Positions 34,504 through 43,936 are shown, counted from the stretch's first letter. The stretch: DNA of 64,000 nucleotides from an uncultured Bacteroidales bacterium (GCA_900542355.1 UQNE01000004.1:75940-139939); one strand, 5' to 3'. Numbers and translations are program-made. The notes: generated by a model not told the origin, from the letters alone.

Positions 34504-36087
34504 TCAGAATGCATACTCGCCGCTGTCCCCCATCGAGTTGTTCGGGTCTAGCGGAAAACCGCTGTTCATCGAAGCACCATCGGGACTCATATTGTTCATC
34601 TTCGATTGAAAACTCTGATACCCTCCGTCCGATGGTATAGGGGGTGCCGGCATCTCGTTCTCATCATCGTCAACCGCATCGCCTTGGTTCTGAAATTTCG
34701 CATACTTCGAGCGGAAACGAAGATACACGCTATCCGTCGCACCGCTACGGTGCTTAGCAATGATGATTTCTGCAAGACCGCGCAAGTCTGTGCCCTTCTC
34801 GTCGGTGTAGAAATGGTAGTACTCGGGGCGGTGAATAAAGCACACCATATCCGCATCCTGCTCTATCGCACCCGACTCACGCAAGTCGCTCAACTGCGGC
34901 TTTTTTCCCTCGCTGCCCTGACGCGATTCTACACCACGGTTCAACTGGCTCAAAGCGATAATCGGTATATCCAATTCCTTGGCCAATCCCTTTAGATTAC
35001 GCGATATGATACTGATCTCCTGCTCACGACTGCCGAAATTCATTCCCTGAGCGTTCATCAACTGCAAATAGTCGATGATAATCATCTCCACCTTGTGTTC
35101 GCGTACCAACTTCCGCGCCTTGGAGCGCAACTCAAACACCGATAGTGAGGGCGTATCATCGATATACAACGGCGCACCATATAGGTCGTTGATCTTCGTA
35201 TTCAAGCGCATCTTGTCATCGCGAGTCAGCCTACCGGTCTTTATTTTATCACCTTCTATCTCGCATACATTCATTATCAGACGGTTCACCAACTGCACAT
35301 TCGACATCTCAAGCGAGAACATTGCTACGGGCCTGCCGTAGTTCACGGCGATGTTCTTTGCCATAGAGAGCACAAACGCCGTCTTTCCCATCGCAGGACG
35401 AGCAGCCAAAATTACCAAATCCGACTTCTGCCAACCCGCCGTTATCTTGTCCAATGCGGCAAAACCGGAAGGAATACCCGAGATGTTGCTGTCGTTTTGC
35501 GATGCAATATCCATTCGCCTCAATGCCTCCTCTACTACGGGGTCAATCTGCGTTACATCGCGCTTCTGAGCACGCTGACCTATCTCAAACACACCCGCTT
35601 CCGCGCGTTGCATCAGTTCCTCTATGTCTTGCGTATCATCGTAGCCCGCTTCCTCTATCTCTGCCGCCAAGCGGATCAAATCGCGTGCGGTCGCTTTCTG
35701 AGCCACGATCTGCGCATGGTAGCGGAGGTGAGCCGTCGAGGCTACATTGCGCGTCAGCGTCGTCAAAGTCTGTAGTCCGCCCGCCTCTTCCAGCGTACCC
35801 ATACCCTTCAGTTTCTCTGCTACCGACAGAGAATCAATAGGTTGGTCTTTCGCTGCTAAGGCGCGTATCGCCTCAAAGATAATGCGGTTGCGGTCTATGT
35901 AAAACGATTCCGGTGTCAGCAAATCCGCTACCGTTCCATAAGCCTCTTTCTCTATCATCATTGCACCAATCACCGAGTCTTCCAACTCCGGCGCTTGAGG
36001 CGGCAATTTGCCCATCTCGTTCGCTCCTACTTTTACAACCGTGCTCTGATTGCTGCGTCTGCGTGTATTTCTATTTGTATCTGCCAT
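34504..36087 (-). CDS. dnaB: replicative DNA helicase
   Basis: A hexameric helicase that unwinds DNA at the replication fork. The N-terminal domain (about 31-135) begins PPQAPELEDSVIGAMMIEKEA. The RecA-like domain has Walker A RPAMGKTAF at about 230-238, Walker B IIIDYLQLM and the arginine-rich LSQLNRGVESR...KPQLSDLRESGAIEQDAD. The length of 527 residues is normal, with a Met/Ser/Asn-rich tail after about 475. No intein is present. The 52-bp tandem duplication just upstream may influence its expression. Confidence 0.97.
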   Translation of the reverse strand: MADTNRNTRRRSNQSTVVKVGANEMGKLPPQAPELEDSVIGAMMIEKEAYGTVADLLTPESFYIDRNRIIFEAIRALAAKDQPIDSLSVAEKLKGMGTLEEAGGLQTLTTLTRNVASTAHLRYHAQIVAQKATARDLIRLAAEIEEAGYDDTQDIEELMQRAEAGVFEIGQRAQKRDVTQIDPVVEEALRRMDIASQNDSNISGIPSGFAALDKITAGWQKSDLVILAARPAMGKTAFVLSMAKNIAVNYGRPVAMFSLEMSNVQLVNRLIMNVCEIEGDKIKTGRLTRDDKMRLNTKINDLYGAPLYIDDTPSLSVFELRSKARKLVREHKVEMIIIDYLQLMNAQGMNFGSREQEISIISRNLKGLAKELDIPIIALSQLNRGVESRQGSEGKKPQLSDLRESGAIEQDADMVCFIHRPEYYHFYTDEKGTDLRGLAEIIIAKHRSGATDSVYLRFRSKYAKFQNQGDAVDDDENEMPAPPIPSDGGYQSFQSKMNNMSPDGASMNSGFPLDPNNSMGDSGEYAF

Positions 36088-36123
36088 TTTTGTTTGCTGT
36101 CTTCTGAGTTAGTTCGATGTCTG

Positions 36124-36227
36124 TTACTCGTTCATTGTTTTCTGTTTCGACTGGTTCAAAGTTCGTAACTTCTGCTTACTCGTTCAGTGTTTTCTGTTTC
36201 GACTGGTTCAAAGTTCGTAACTTCTGC
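36124..36227. repeat. 52-bp tandem duplication upstream of dnaB
   Basis: Two copies (36124-36175 and 36176-36227) differ at one position (T/G). Each contains, on the minus strand, GAACTTTG, one base from the -7 consensus TAnnTTTG. The duplication lies 37-140 bp upstream of dnaB, where its promoter should be. Confidence 0.9.
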
Positions 36228-36278
36228 TTAGTGTGTCCTTTCCCGGTAATATTCCTATCTTATTTAGTGTTTGTTATC

Positions 36279-37367
36279 TCAGTGCTTGTTTGCGTATTCG
36301 TCCAATAAGTTCTTTGCGGCTACAAAACTGCTAATGTCGTTGTTAAGTACTTGTCTCTCAGCGTTTTCTATCAATGCCTCCATTCTTTCGCTCTTGTAGA
36401 AACCGTCCAATAGAGCCTGGTTAATAGTCTCGTACATCCAGTATTTGGCTTGCTCTGTGCGATGTCGCTCAAAGTATCCGTTGCCGCGCACAAAAGCAAT
36501 GTAGTCCTCTATGTTTTTCCATACCTCTGCTACACCCGTATGCTCCACCGATGAGCAACAGATGGCATCCGGTTTCCAACCCGATTCCGATGGGGGAAAC
36601 AAGGCCAAAGCATTGCGGAAACTCACGCGCGCCGCGCGTGCGCGTTCAATATTATTGCCGTCGCATTTGTTGATGGCAATGCCGTCTGCCATTTCCATAA
36701 TGCCGCGTTTGATGCCTTGCAACTCATCTCCCGTACCGGTTACCTGCAGTAGCAAGAAATAGTCCACCATCGAGTGTGCCGCCGTCTCCGATTGCCCTAC
36801 GCCTACGGTTTCCACCAGTATGGTGTCAAATCCCGCTGCCTCGCAGAGTACAATCGTCTCGCGCGTCTTGCGTGCCACACCGCCCAACGAACCGGCCGAT
36901 GGACTGGGACGGATAAACGCATTGGCCGCTGCCGACAATTCGTTCATTCGGGTCTTATCGCCCAAGATACTTCCCTTGCTGCGCTCGCTCGATGGGTCAA
37001 TGGCCAATACTGCCAAATGCTTTCCTTGCTCACAGAGTTCCATTCCAAGAGCCTCAATAAAGGTCGATTTGCCCGCCCCGGGCACACCGGTGATACCCAC
37101 ACGAATAGAGTTGCCGGAGTAGGGGAGACACATCTCTATCACTTTCTGAGCAATCGCCTGATCCGAGAGCAAACTGCTCTCCACCAGCGTTACTGCCTGA
37201 CCCAAGATAGACGCATCACCACGGCGAATACCCTCAAAGTATTCCTCCGCAGTCAGCGTGCGTTTCTTACGCCGAAAGGTAGCATACGGATTAACGCTGG
37301 GGAGGTTTTCCACCCCGGCGTTAACCGTCAGACCTTTGTATTGTGCTTCGTTTTCAGGATGATGCAT
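36279..37367 (-). CDS. meaB: methylmalonyl-CoA mutase-associated GTPase
   Basis: A P-loop G3E-family GTPase (ArgK/MeaB) of 362 residues that gates cobalamin loading and protects methylmalonyl-CoA mutase from inactivation. Walker A is GVPGAGKST at 94-102; DPSSERSKGSILGDKTRM, ETVGVGQSE and the NKCDG base-recognition motif follow. Its client mutase is encoded by mutA/mutB at 48095-52131, about 11 kb away on the other strand rather than adjacent as in many genomes. Confidence 0.95.
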   Translation of the reverse strand: MHHPENEAQYKGLTVNAGVENLPSVNPYATFRRKKRTLTAEEYFEGIRRGDASILGQAVTLVESSLLSDQAIAQKVIEMCLPYSGNSIRVGITGVPGAGKSTFIEALGMELCEQGKHLAVLAIDPSSERSKGSILGDKTRMNELSAAANAFIRPSPSAGSLGGVARKTRETIVLCEAAGFDTILVETVGVGQSETAAHSMVDYFLLLQVTGTGDELQGIKRGIMEMADGIAINKCDGNNIERARAARVSFRNALALFPPSESGWKPDAICCSSVEHTGVAEVWKNIEDYIAFVRGNGYFERHRTEQAKYWMYETINQALLDGFYKSERMEALIENAERQVLNNDISSFVAAKNLLDEYANKH

Positions 37368-37422
37368 ACCGATGTTGTATTATATGCTCTTTATGTATCT
37401 TGTTGAATATGTGTGCCTTATA

Positions 37423-37508
37423 GTCTTGCCAATAAGTCAGGAATGTCTTGCCAATAACTTTGGAATATCTTACCGACTAGTTCAGAACCATTCAAACCGG
37501 TTTAGAAC
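37423..37508. repeat. degenerate 22-bp tandem repeat between the DUF1573 gene and meaB
   Basis: GTCTTGCCAATAAGTCAGG-type units recur at 37423, 37445 and 37467, with a fourth, weaker unit at 37489. The first two share 17 of 22 bases; later units diverge. The rest of this 247-bp gap shows no gene. Confidence 0.6.
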
Positions 37509-37614
37509 TCTCTCAAAGCATTCCTCCGCCTTTTGCAAGTGAGAACGAAAAACTAAGAACCATCAGAACTGCCTCCTATCTCTTCCGTTAGTCGCAATTC
37601 TTAATTCAAAATTC

Positions 37615-38709
37615 TTAATCTACCGTCCAACTCAAGTTCACAGTCAAGCGAGGACGATTCGGATCATTGGTGATGATCAGCACTTGGCGAACATACTTGC
37701 CCGGCTCCATGGCCTTGCCGTTATGTTGTGTGTTGATTTCTACTTTGATGTTCGCTGCCTTCGGGCTGGCTTTCACCGACTTCGGCGCGCTGAATTTGAT
37801 GTTGCTGTCCGAGCAATACACACGACGAATCTGCAAGGCGTTCATACCGCCGTTCTTAATGCTGATGTTACCACGCAGTACCTTTCCGGCTGCTACCTTG
37901 CCCAACTCGTAGCGGTTCTCCATTTCCAAAATAGGGGCTTGCTGGCGTTGAGCGGGAGTCAAGTTAGAGAAATCCTCTACTACATCTGCACGGAGTGTGA
38001 TCATGTATTCCTCGCTCAATTCTTGTTTGCCGTTCACTACCACATAAGCATACAGCACATCCGGACCATAAGACTTAAAGGCTTTTGCATCGAAGATAAA
38101 TACCAACTTACCGGTCTCTTTAGGCTTGATAGTCGTATTGGTTACTTGCGAAAGTAAATGTACATCTTGATCGCGGGTAGCCAATTTTACGGTAATTTCT
38201 TTATCGCCTAAGTTAGCATACTCAATCTCGCGAGTTACACTCTCGCCCTTCTTGAAACTACCGAAATCCACCGATTTCGATTTCAAACTTAAAGCACCCA
38301 TTTTTACAGGATACTGATTTACCGGTTGCGCTGGCTTGGGAATAACCTCACCCTTTATGTAAAGGCGTTTGGTGGCTTCTGTTGCATTCGATGTAACAGT
38401 AATCGTCTTTTGGAAACGCCCGGGGCGACCATTAGGGTTGTAGGTAACCTTGATAGTTCCGGTTTGCCCGGGTTCTACCGGCTCGCGGGTCCAATTAGGA
38501 GTCGTGCAACCGCAACTGGCACGCACATTGCTCAATACCAACGGCTCCATACCCTCGTTCTTAAAGGTAAATACGGTCGTAACGCGGCCGTCTGCCTCGT
38601 TAATCCTGCCAAAATCATGCTCTGTCTCCTCAAAGGTAATGACGGCCTGTTGAGCCATCATGGCTACTGCCACTAGAGCCATAGAGAGTGTTGCAAAAAT
38701 TTTTTTCAT
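37615..38709 (-). CDS. DUF1573 (ASH-like domain) exported protein
   Basis: A 364-residue protein with a signal peptide (1-19) followed by Ig-like repeats of the DUF1573/ASH type. The first (about 22-125) has the hallmark EHDFGRI...FTFKNEG...SCGCTTPNW...GTIKVTYNPNGRPG. A second (about 140-235) and a third (about 255-362) follow with the same strand pattern but without the Cys pair. The protein is probably periplasmic or surface-exposed; the function is unknown. It is monocistronic. Confidence 0.88.
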   Translation of the reverse strand: MKKIFATLSMALVAVAMMAQQAVITFEETEHDFGRINEADGRVTTVFTFKNEGMEPLVLSNVRASCGCTTPNWTREPVEPGQTGTIKVTYNPNGRPGRFQKTITVTSNATEATKRLYIKGEVIPKPAQPVNQYPVKMGALSLKSKSVDFGSFKKGESVTREIEYANLGDKEITVKLATRDQDVHLLSQVTNTTIKPKETGKLVFIFDAKAFKSYGPDVLYAYVVVNGKQELSEEYMITLRADVVEDFSNLTPAQRQQAPILEMENRYELGKVAAGKVLRGNISIKNGGMNALQIRRVYCSDSNIKFSAPKSVKASPKAANIKVEINTQHNGKAMEPGKYVRQVLIITNDPNRPRLTVNLSWTVD

Positions 38710-38841
38710 ATCGCTATGTTGTTTGTTTTGTTAGTTATCTTTTAGTTGCTATGCTATTGATTGCCGGATTGCTTGTCCCAATACCGAGATTGCTTGTCCG
38801 ATGTGCTATCCCATAAATGTCAGTTTCTTCCTGTCAAAGTC

Positions 38842-41082
38842 TTAGTTATTGTTGGCCTCTATCCGCTTTACTACCTTAATCTCAGGTATCTTTTTCAGTG
38901 CTTGGAATAGGTCTTGTATCTCCTTTCGGTCATATACATAGAGTTCCAATTCCCCTTTGAAAATACCGTCATCTGCTGCCACATGCATTGCGCGGATATT
39001 GATGTGAAACTGTTCGGTGATGATAGTCAGCACATTGATAAACACGCCAAACTTATCAATGCCTTGTATCTCAATCGTTTCCACAAACGATTGCACGCGG
39101 TGAGTGTTCCATGTCGCTGCATAGATACGCCTGCCGTGCGATGACTTCAAGAGCATCGCCTCATCGCAATCAATCTTATGGATATACATCTTGCCGTCTT
39201 CGCCCAAGTATCCCAATACCTCATCTCCGGGGATGGGGTGGCAGCAGTCGGCAAGGATATAGTCGTGCACTAAGTTCTCGTCTGTTAGCACTATCTGGTG
39301 CGATTTAGGTGCTACTGCCGCAGGAGCGGGTGTTTCCGTAACCGGCTGAGGTTTAGGCTTATCCGATGATGAAAACGGATTCAGCCTTGCCCAAAAGCCT
39401 TTCTTGGGGAAGATAATCTGTTGCATATCGTCCAACCGAATCACCCCCTGGCCGATTTGCAAGTAGAGTTGGCTTGGGCGAGTGAGTTGGTAGTGGTTGA
39501 GCATTCGCTGCATAGCCATATCTTCGCTGCCTTTCGCCTCCAGCATATTCCACGCATCGTGAAATAGTTTGTCGCCGCGCTTGATGTATTGTCTTTCTTC
39601 GCGGCGGAAATACTCCCGCAAGCACGATTGCGCTTTGGCGGTCGTTACAAAATCCAACCAGTTTTCCTGCGGGTGTTGGCTTCCCGAGGTCAGTATCTCT
39701 ACTTGGTCGCCGCCTTTCAGTACATAACTCAGCGGTACCAATGTGTGGTTCACTTTCGCACCGATACAGTGTTCACCTAATTCCGAGTGTAGCAGAAAAG
39801 CAAAATCCAATGCCGTCGCTCCCTGTGGCATAGTCTTAATCTCGCCTTTGGGGGTAAAGACAAACACTTCTTGTGCAAACAGGTTCAGTTTGAAAGTGTC
39901 CAAAAACGCCATAGCGTCTTTCTCCGGATGCTCCAAAATCTCTTTTATCTCGCAGAGCCATTTGTCCAATTCCGATTCGTCTGACTCCCCGGTCTTGTAC
40001 TTCCAATGTGCAGCCAACCCGCGTTCTGCCAATTCATGCATTCGGTCGGTGCGTATCTGCACTTCTATCCATTCGCCTTCTTGCCCCATCACCGTTACAT
40101 GCAATGCCTCATATCCGTTGGCTTTGGGCGTACTGATCCAGTCCCGAATACGCTCAGGGTGAGGGCGGTAGATTTCGGTAATCGCCGAGTAAATCATCCA
40201 GCATTGATCTTTCTCCGACATCGATTCGTTGGGCGTGAATACAATCCGTACGGCCAGCAAATCGTACACATCCTCAAATGGAATCTGCTGGGTCGTCATC
40301 TTCTTCCAAATCGAATAGACCGATTTGATACGCGCCGTGATGGTGAACTGATACCCCATTGCTTCCAGTTTGGTGCGGATGGGGGCAGAGAAAGTCTCAA
40401 AAGTGGCCATTTGGGCGTTCTTGTTAGCCGCCAGTTTGGCCTCTATTTCAGCGTAGGTGTCGGGGTGCTCGTATTTGAAACTCAAGTCCTCCAACTCCGT
40501 TTTTATCGGGAATAACCCCAATCGATGAGCCAACGGAGCGTAGATATATTGGGTCTCCCCCGCTATCTTATATTGCTTGTCTTTGGGTTGCGCACCCAGG
40601 GTACGCATGTTGTGCAGGCGGTCGGCAATCTTAATCAGCACAACGCGGATATCGTCCGAAATAGTCAGCAGCAGTTTGCGAAAATTCTCTGCCTGCTCGC
40701 TGGCGTGTTCACCAAACACCCCTCCCGAAATCTTCGTCAGACCATCTACTATTTGTGCTATCTTATCCCCGAATAAGTTGCGAATATCCTCAGTCGTATA
40801 GTCCGTATCTTCCACTACATCATGGAGCAATGCGCTGCAAATACTGGTGCTGCCTAACCCGATTTCACGAACACAGATACGCGCCACTGCCAGCGGGTGC
40901 ATAATGTATGGCTCACCGCTCAAACGGCGGACACCTTGGTGTGCCTGCTTGGCAAAATGAAAAGCATGAGTAATCAACTCTACTTTTTGTCGATGCATCG
41001 TATGGGCATAATCGTCCAACAACGCCTCGAACTCATGCTCAATCATTTGCTCTTCTTCCTGTGTAAACTCGCTTTTTGTCAT
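38842..41082 (-). CDS. rel: bifunctional (p)ppGpp synthetase/hydrolase (Rel/SpoT family)
   Basis: Makes and degrades the stringent-response alarmone. Starting from the ATG at 41082 it has 746 residues. The hydrolase HD domain retains SALLHDVVEDTDY, and the synthetase domain has RIKSVYSIWKKM and WISTPKANGYEALHVTVMG. TGS (VFVFTPKGEIKTMPQGAT) and a C-terminal ACT domain follow. Both catalytic halves look intact. The longer open frame to 41181 would cross the divergent promoter and is rejected. The promoter lies 20 bp upstream of the start. Confidence 0.95.
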   Translation of the reverse strand: MTKSEFTQEEEQMIEHEFEALLDDYAHTMHRQKVELITHAFHFAKQAHQGVRRLSGEPYIMHPLAVARICVREIGLGSTSICSALLHDVVEDTDYTTEDIRNLFGDKIAQIVDGLTKISGGVFGEHASEQAENFRKLLLTISDDIRVVLIKIADRLHNMRTLGAQPKDKQYKIAGETQYIYAPLAHRLGLFPIKTELEDLSFKYEHPDTYAEIEAKLAANKNAQMATFETFSAPIRTKLEAMGYQFTITARIKSVYSIWKKMTTQQIPFEDVYDLLAVRIVFTPNESMSEKDQCWMIYSAITEIYRPHPERIRDWISTPKANGYEALHVTVMGQEGEWIEVQIRTDRMHELAERGLAAHWKYKTGESDESELDKWLCEIKEILEHPEKDAMAFLDTFKLNLFAQEVFVFTPKGEIKTMPQGATALDFAFLLHSELGEHCIGAKVNHTLVPLSYVLKGGDQVEILTSGSQHPQENWLDFVTTAKAQSCLREYFRREERQYIKRGDKLFHDAWNMLEAKGSEDMAMQRMLNHYQLTRPSQLYLQIGQGVIRLDDMQQIIFPKKGFWARLNPFSSSDKPKPQPVTETPAPAAVAPKSHQIVLTDENLVHDYILADCCHPIPGDEVLGYLGEDGKMYIHKIDCDEAMLLKSSHGRRIYAATWNTHRVQSFVETIEIQGIDKFGVFINVLTIITEQFHINIRAMHVAADDGIFKGELELYVYDRKEIQDLFQALKKIPEIKVVKRIEANNN

Positions 41083-41100
41083 TGTACTGAAAAAGGTCTG

Positions 41101-41132
41101 CAAAGTTACGAAAACTATTTTATATATGCAAA
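41101..41132 (-). promoter_or_regulatory. rel promoter
   Basis: On the minus strand TTTG (41129-41132), a 20-bp spacer and TAACTTTG (41101-41108) match the consensus. Confidence 0.78.
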
Positions 41133-41201
41133 CACTCATTCGCTTTTTGCGCACATATATAGTGTTCGCGCGAGCAAACAAACCTATTTGTGGCGTCTGT
41201 G

Positions 41202-41233
41202 CTTGGCAGTTTCAAAAAATCGTTGTATCTTTG
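41202..41233 (+). promoter_or_regulatory. promoter of the amidase/MlaD operon
   Basis: CTTG (41202-41205), a 20-bp spacer and TATCTTTG (41226-41233), 17 bp upstream of the amidase ATG. The short leader is consistent with Shine-Dalgarno-independent starts. Confidence 0.8.
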
Positions 41234-41250
41234 CACCAAATTCACTCAGT

Positions 41251-42348
41251 ATGCCCAAAAAACTACTTATATCGGTTGTTTTTCTCTCTCTTTGTCTGCT
41301 TCCGTTGGCGGCAAAAGGTGTCGCGCCTAAGCCCTTTACGGTGGTAATCGATGCCGGTCACGGTGGAAAAGACCCGGGAGCGGTCGGCAAAATTTCTTCC
41401 GAGAAAAACCTCAATCTTGAGGTCGCTTTGCTCACCGGTAAACTCATCAAAGAGCAATTCCCCGATGTTAAAGTGGTTTTTACACGACAAACCGATATCT
41501 TCCTGCCACTCCAAAAGCGTGCCGACATCGTCAATGCCAACAATGCGGATTTGTTCATTTGTATCCATACCAACTCGTCAGAATCGAAGTCCGCACAAGG
41601 CGTAGAGACTTTTATTCTCGGAACGGAGAAAATGGATAAGAACCTCGATGTGGCTATGCGAGAGAACTCGGTTATCAAGTTGGAGGCCGATTATCAAACG
41701 GCATACCAAGGCTTCGACCCCAATTCTATCGACTCCTACATTATGTTTGAGTTGATGCAAAACGCCTATATGGATCAGTCCTTGCGCTTTGCTACTTGTG
41801 TGCAGAAACAGTTTGTCGAGAACCTTCATCGTGCTGAGCGTGGCGTGCGTCAGGCTGCCTTTTGGGTGTTGCTCAAGTCGGCTTGCCCGAGTATCTTGCT
41901 CGAGATGGGCTTTATCTCCAATCCTACGGAGGAGAAGTATCTCGCTTCCGAAAAAGGGCAACGCGATATGGCACAGTCGCTTTGCAATGCGTTCGCGCAG
42001 TTTACGCGTCGTACCCCTGTTTCGGCGCAACCCGCAGGTACTGTAGCCCTTAATAATCAGCCTGCTGTATCTGCTACACCTCAGCCCGATACTGTCAAGA
42101 CCTCCCCCGTAGCAACGGCTCCCGCCGTAGAGAAGAAAACCACCTATGCTATCCAGGTTCTTGCCTCGCGTACACCCATTGCGGACAACGATGCGCGTTT
42201 CCATGGGCTGCATTGTCAGTGTATGCAAGTCGGTGGGTGGTACAAGTACTACTACGCTGAATCGGTTGATAGAGAGCAGGTCGTGCAAGCGCAGAAAGAG
42301 GTGCGCAAGAAATTCCCTGATTGTTGGATTATAAAAATTGAAAAATAA
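41251..42348 (+). CDS. N-acetylmuramoyl-L-alanine amidase (Amidase_3), exported
   Basis: A zinc peptidoglycan hydrolase of 365 residues that cuts the bond between N-acetylmuramic acid and the stem peptide during cell separation. The signal peptide covers 1-22. The Amidase_3 domain (about 30-250) has the zinc ligands His37 (IDAGHGGKDPGA), Glu51 (SSEKNLNLE) and His106 (FICIHTNSS), and Glu in LLEMGFISN as the catalytic acid. After a Pro/Ala/Thr-rich linker, residues about 290-365 form a SPOR-like domain (YAIQVLASRTPI...WYKYYYAESV), which would target it to the septum. The ATG at 41251 is chosen because it follows the promoter. The MlaD gene begins 8 bp later. Confidence 0.93.
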   Translation: MPKKLLISVVFLSLCLLPLAAKGVAPKPFTVVIDAGHGGKDPGAVGKISSEKNLNLEVALLTGKLIKEQFPDVKVVFTRQTDIFLPLQKRADIVNANNADLFICIHTNSSESKSAQGVETFILGTEKMDKNLDVAMRENSVIKLEADYQTAYQGFDPNSIDSYIMFELMQNAYMDQSLRFATCVQKQFVENLHRAERGVRQAAFWVLLKSACPSILLEMGFISNPTEEKYLASEKGQRDMAQSLCNAFAQFTRRTPVSAQPAGTVALNNQPAVSATPQPDTVKTSPVATAPAVEKKTTYAIQVLASRTPIADNDARFHGLHCQCMQVGGWYKYYYAESVDREQVVQAQKEVRKKFPDCWIIKIEK

Positions 42349-42356
42349 ATCTGAGT

Positions 42357-43262
42357 ATGAAATACGCTCGTGAAATCAAAGTCGGCGTGCTCGCCGTAGT
42401 GTGCATATTCTTGTTGTTCTTTGGCTTCAACTTCCTCAAAGGAGTCAACATCTTTTCCTCTATGTATTTGTTCCATGGTGTGTACGACAACATCCACGGA
42501 TTAGAGGAACAAGCCCCCGTGCTGATTCGCGGATACAAAGTCGGACAGGTGGATAAGATTCACTACGATTTTACCAAAGATAGTGCTTTTATAGTCGATG
42601 TCTCTATCAATCGCGATATCGATCTGCCGCGCGGAACGCAGATGGCACTCGTTGCCGATGGTCTGCTTGGCAGTATGGCTATCGAGTTGCAACTCCCCGC
42701 TACTTACTCAGATAATCTCTGCAAGTCCGGCGAGACACTGCCTACCACCTACATCCCAGGCTTGGTCGAAAATCTCCAAGTCAACTTGCTCGCATCCTTG
42801 GAAAACACCATCGATGGGGTCGATTCGTTGGTTAATCAACTCAATGGGCAGTTGGCAAACGACCACTTGGCAAACACCTTAGCGAATGTGGACAATATAT
42901 CCTCCGACTTGACCACTGTTTCGCACGATTTGAAAGGACTGATGCGCAACCAAGTGCCGCAAATCGTCAGCAATGCCGATACTGCCGTTCATAGTATCAA
43001 ACTCATTGCCGCGGACATCAATCGTGCCGACATCTCTGGCACGGTCGCTCGTGTCGATTCGGCTGTCGCACAGGTCAATACCACTCTGGCCGACATCAAT
43101 TCCGACAATGGTACGCTCGGTTTGCTCCTTCACGACAAGTCGCTCTATATGAATATCGATGCTACGGTCGTTTCGGCAGATTCGCTCCTTACCGACCTCA
43201 AGGCGAACCCCAAACGCTATGTGCATTTCTCCCTTTTTGGACAAAAAGACAAAAAGAAATAA
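42357..43262 (+). CDS. MlaD-family (MCE domain) inner-membrane-anchored lipid transport protein
   Basis: A 301-residue protein with an N-terminal membrane helix (VGVLAVVCIFLLFFGFNFL) and one MCE/MlaD domain (about 35-115, NIHGLEEQAPVLIRGYKVGQVDKI). A long helical C-terminal part contains repeated NVDNISSDLTTVSHDL-like segments. Such proteins form rings that carry phospholipids between membranes. No MlaE or MlaF gene is adjacent, so the ABC partner must lie elsewhere. It is co-transcribed with the amidase and ends in a strong terminator. Confidence 0.9.
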   Translation: MKYAREIKVGVLAVVCIFLLFFGFNFLKGVNIFSSMYLFHGVYDNIHGLEEQAPVLIRGYKVGQVDKIHYDFTKDSAFIVDVSINRDIDLPRGTQMALVADGLLGSMAIELQLPATYSDNLCKSGETLPTTYIPGLVENLQVNLLASLENTIDGVDSLVNQLNGQLANDHLANTLANVDNISSDLTTVSHDLKGLMRNQVPQIVSNADTAVHSIKLIAADINRADISGTVARVDSAVAQVNTTLADINSDNGTLGLLLHDKSLYMNIDATVVSADSLLTDLKANPKRYVHFSLFGQKDKKK

Positions 43263-43325
43263 GTATAGGAGTAGCAGTTGCCGATTCCTAAGTTCGGTAT
43301 TTCCTATAAAGTATTTCCCCGTTTT

Positions 43326-43357
43326 GCCTGCCAAATCTCTGTTTGGCAGGCTTTTTT
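43326..43357 (+). terminator. terminator after the amidase/MlaD operon
   Basis: GCCTGCCAAA (43326-43335) pairs perfectly with TTTGGCAGGC (43342-43351), followed by six T residues. Confidence 0.92.
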
Positions 43358-43469
43358 CTTTCTTTTGCGCTGTTTATCTAACCAACTTATTTTTGCTTTG
43401 TTATTCTGTTTTACTTATCTAAATTATTGATAATCAGATATATCTGTAATTTCTTATACCCTGCCTTCC

Positions 43470-43577
43470 GTGTAACAGTGTAACGATGTAACACTTTATT
43501 TCCCTATATACACCCGCCCGCGTATGCGCGGGGGTATATTTTAGAAAAAGAACTGTTACATCGTTACACCGTTACAC
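43470..43577. repeat. long inverted repeat with TGTAAC iterons and GC-rich core, upstream of dnaA
   Basis: The left arm (43470-43493) and right arm (43554-43577) are 24 bp long with one mismatch. Each holds three TGTAAC/GTTACA units about 9 bp apart. The 60-bp centre contains a second GC-rich palindrome (CGCG-TATG-CGCG flanked by C and G runs, 43511-43538) in otherwise AT-rich DNA. The whole could fold into a cruciform or an extended RNA hairpin. No gene lies here; it is about 760 bp before dnaA. Confidence 0.85.
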
Positions 43578-43680
43578 CGCTGTCTTTGTCCTTCTCTTGC
43601 AAGTGTTAGTCCTTCCTTGACAACCCACCATAATGTCGTATGTCAGCGTATCCGCCTATTTCCTATCAAAATGCTATTTG

Positions 43681-43732
43681 GTCTTTGTCGAGTTTTCGTC
43701 GAAACTTTGTCGAGACCTTATCGAGACCTAAC
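43681..43732 (+). repeat. dispersed 11-bp-unit repeat, copy B
   Basis: Begins GTCTTTGTCGAG and ends ATCGAGACCTAAC; preceded by CTATTTCCTATCAAAATG as near copy A. Confidence 0.8.
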
Positions 43733-43856
43733 AAACAAAATCGCATTTGTCAAAATGCTACCTGTATGGCTTGTTTCTCTTACAAATTGCTACTTTTCCG
43801 AATTTCGGTTCTTTTGCTGTCGGTGTACAAATGCATCAGTAGGGCGGTTACTCCTC

Positions 43857-43936
43857 CATATTGTTCAAAAACTTGTGCAAAGGGGATAGACCTCTCCACC
43901 CGGCAATCCATCCACATTGTTCAAAACTTATGCAAA
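43857..43936 (+). repeat. two direct repeats of TTGTTCAAAACTTRTGCAAA
   Basis: The motif occurs at about 43860 (with one extra A and G at the variable site) and about 43917. The second half, TTATGCAAA, is a weak relative of a DnaA box. The remaining sequence from 43263 to 44334 holds no gene I can support. Confidence 0.45.

Noticed and set aside
36124..37508. CRISPR-like arrays (52-bp and 22-bp repeats)
   Set aside because: Repeats are directly adjacent without unique spacers and no cas gene is present.
41083..41181. N-terminal extension of the Rel enzyme
   Set aside because: It would include the predicted rel promoter; the family start fits the ATG at 41082.
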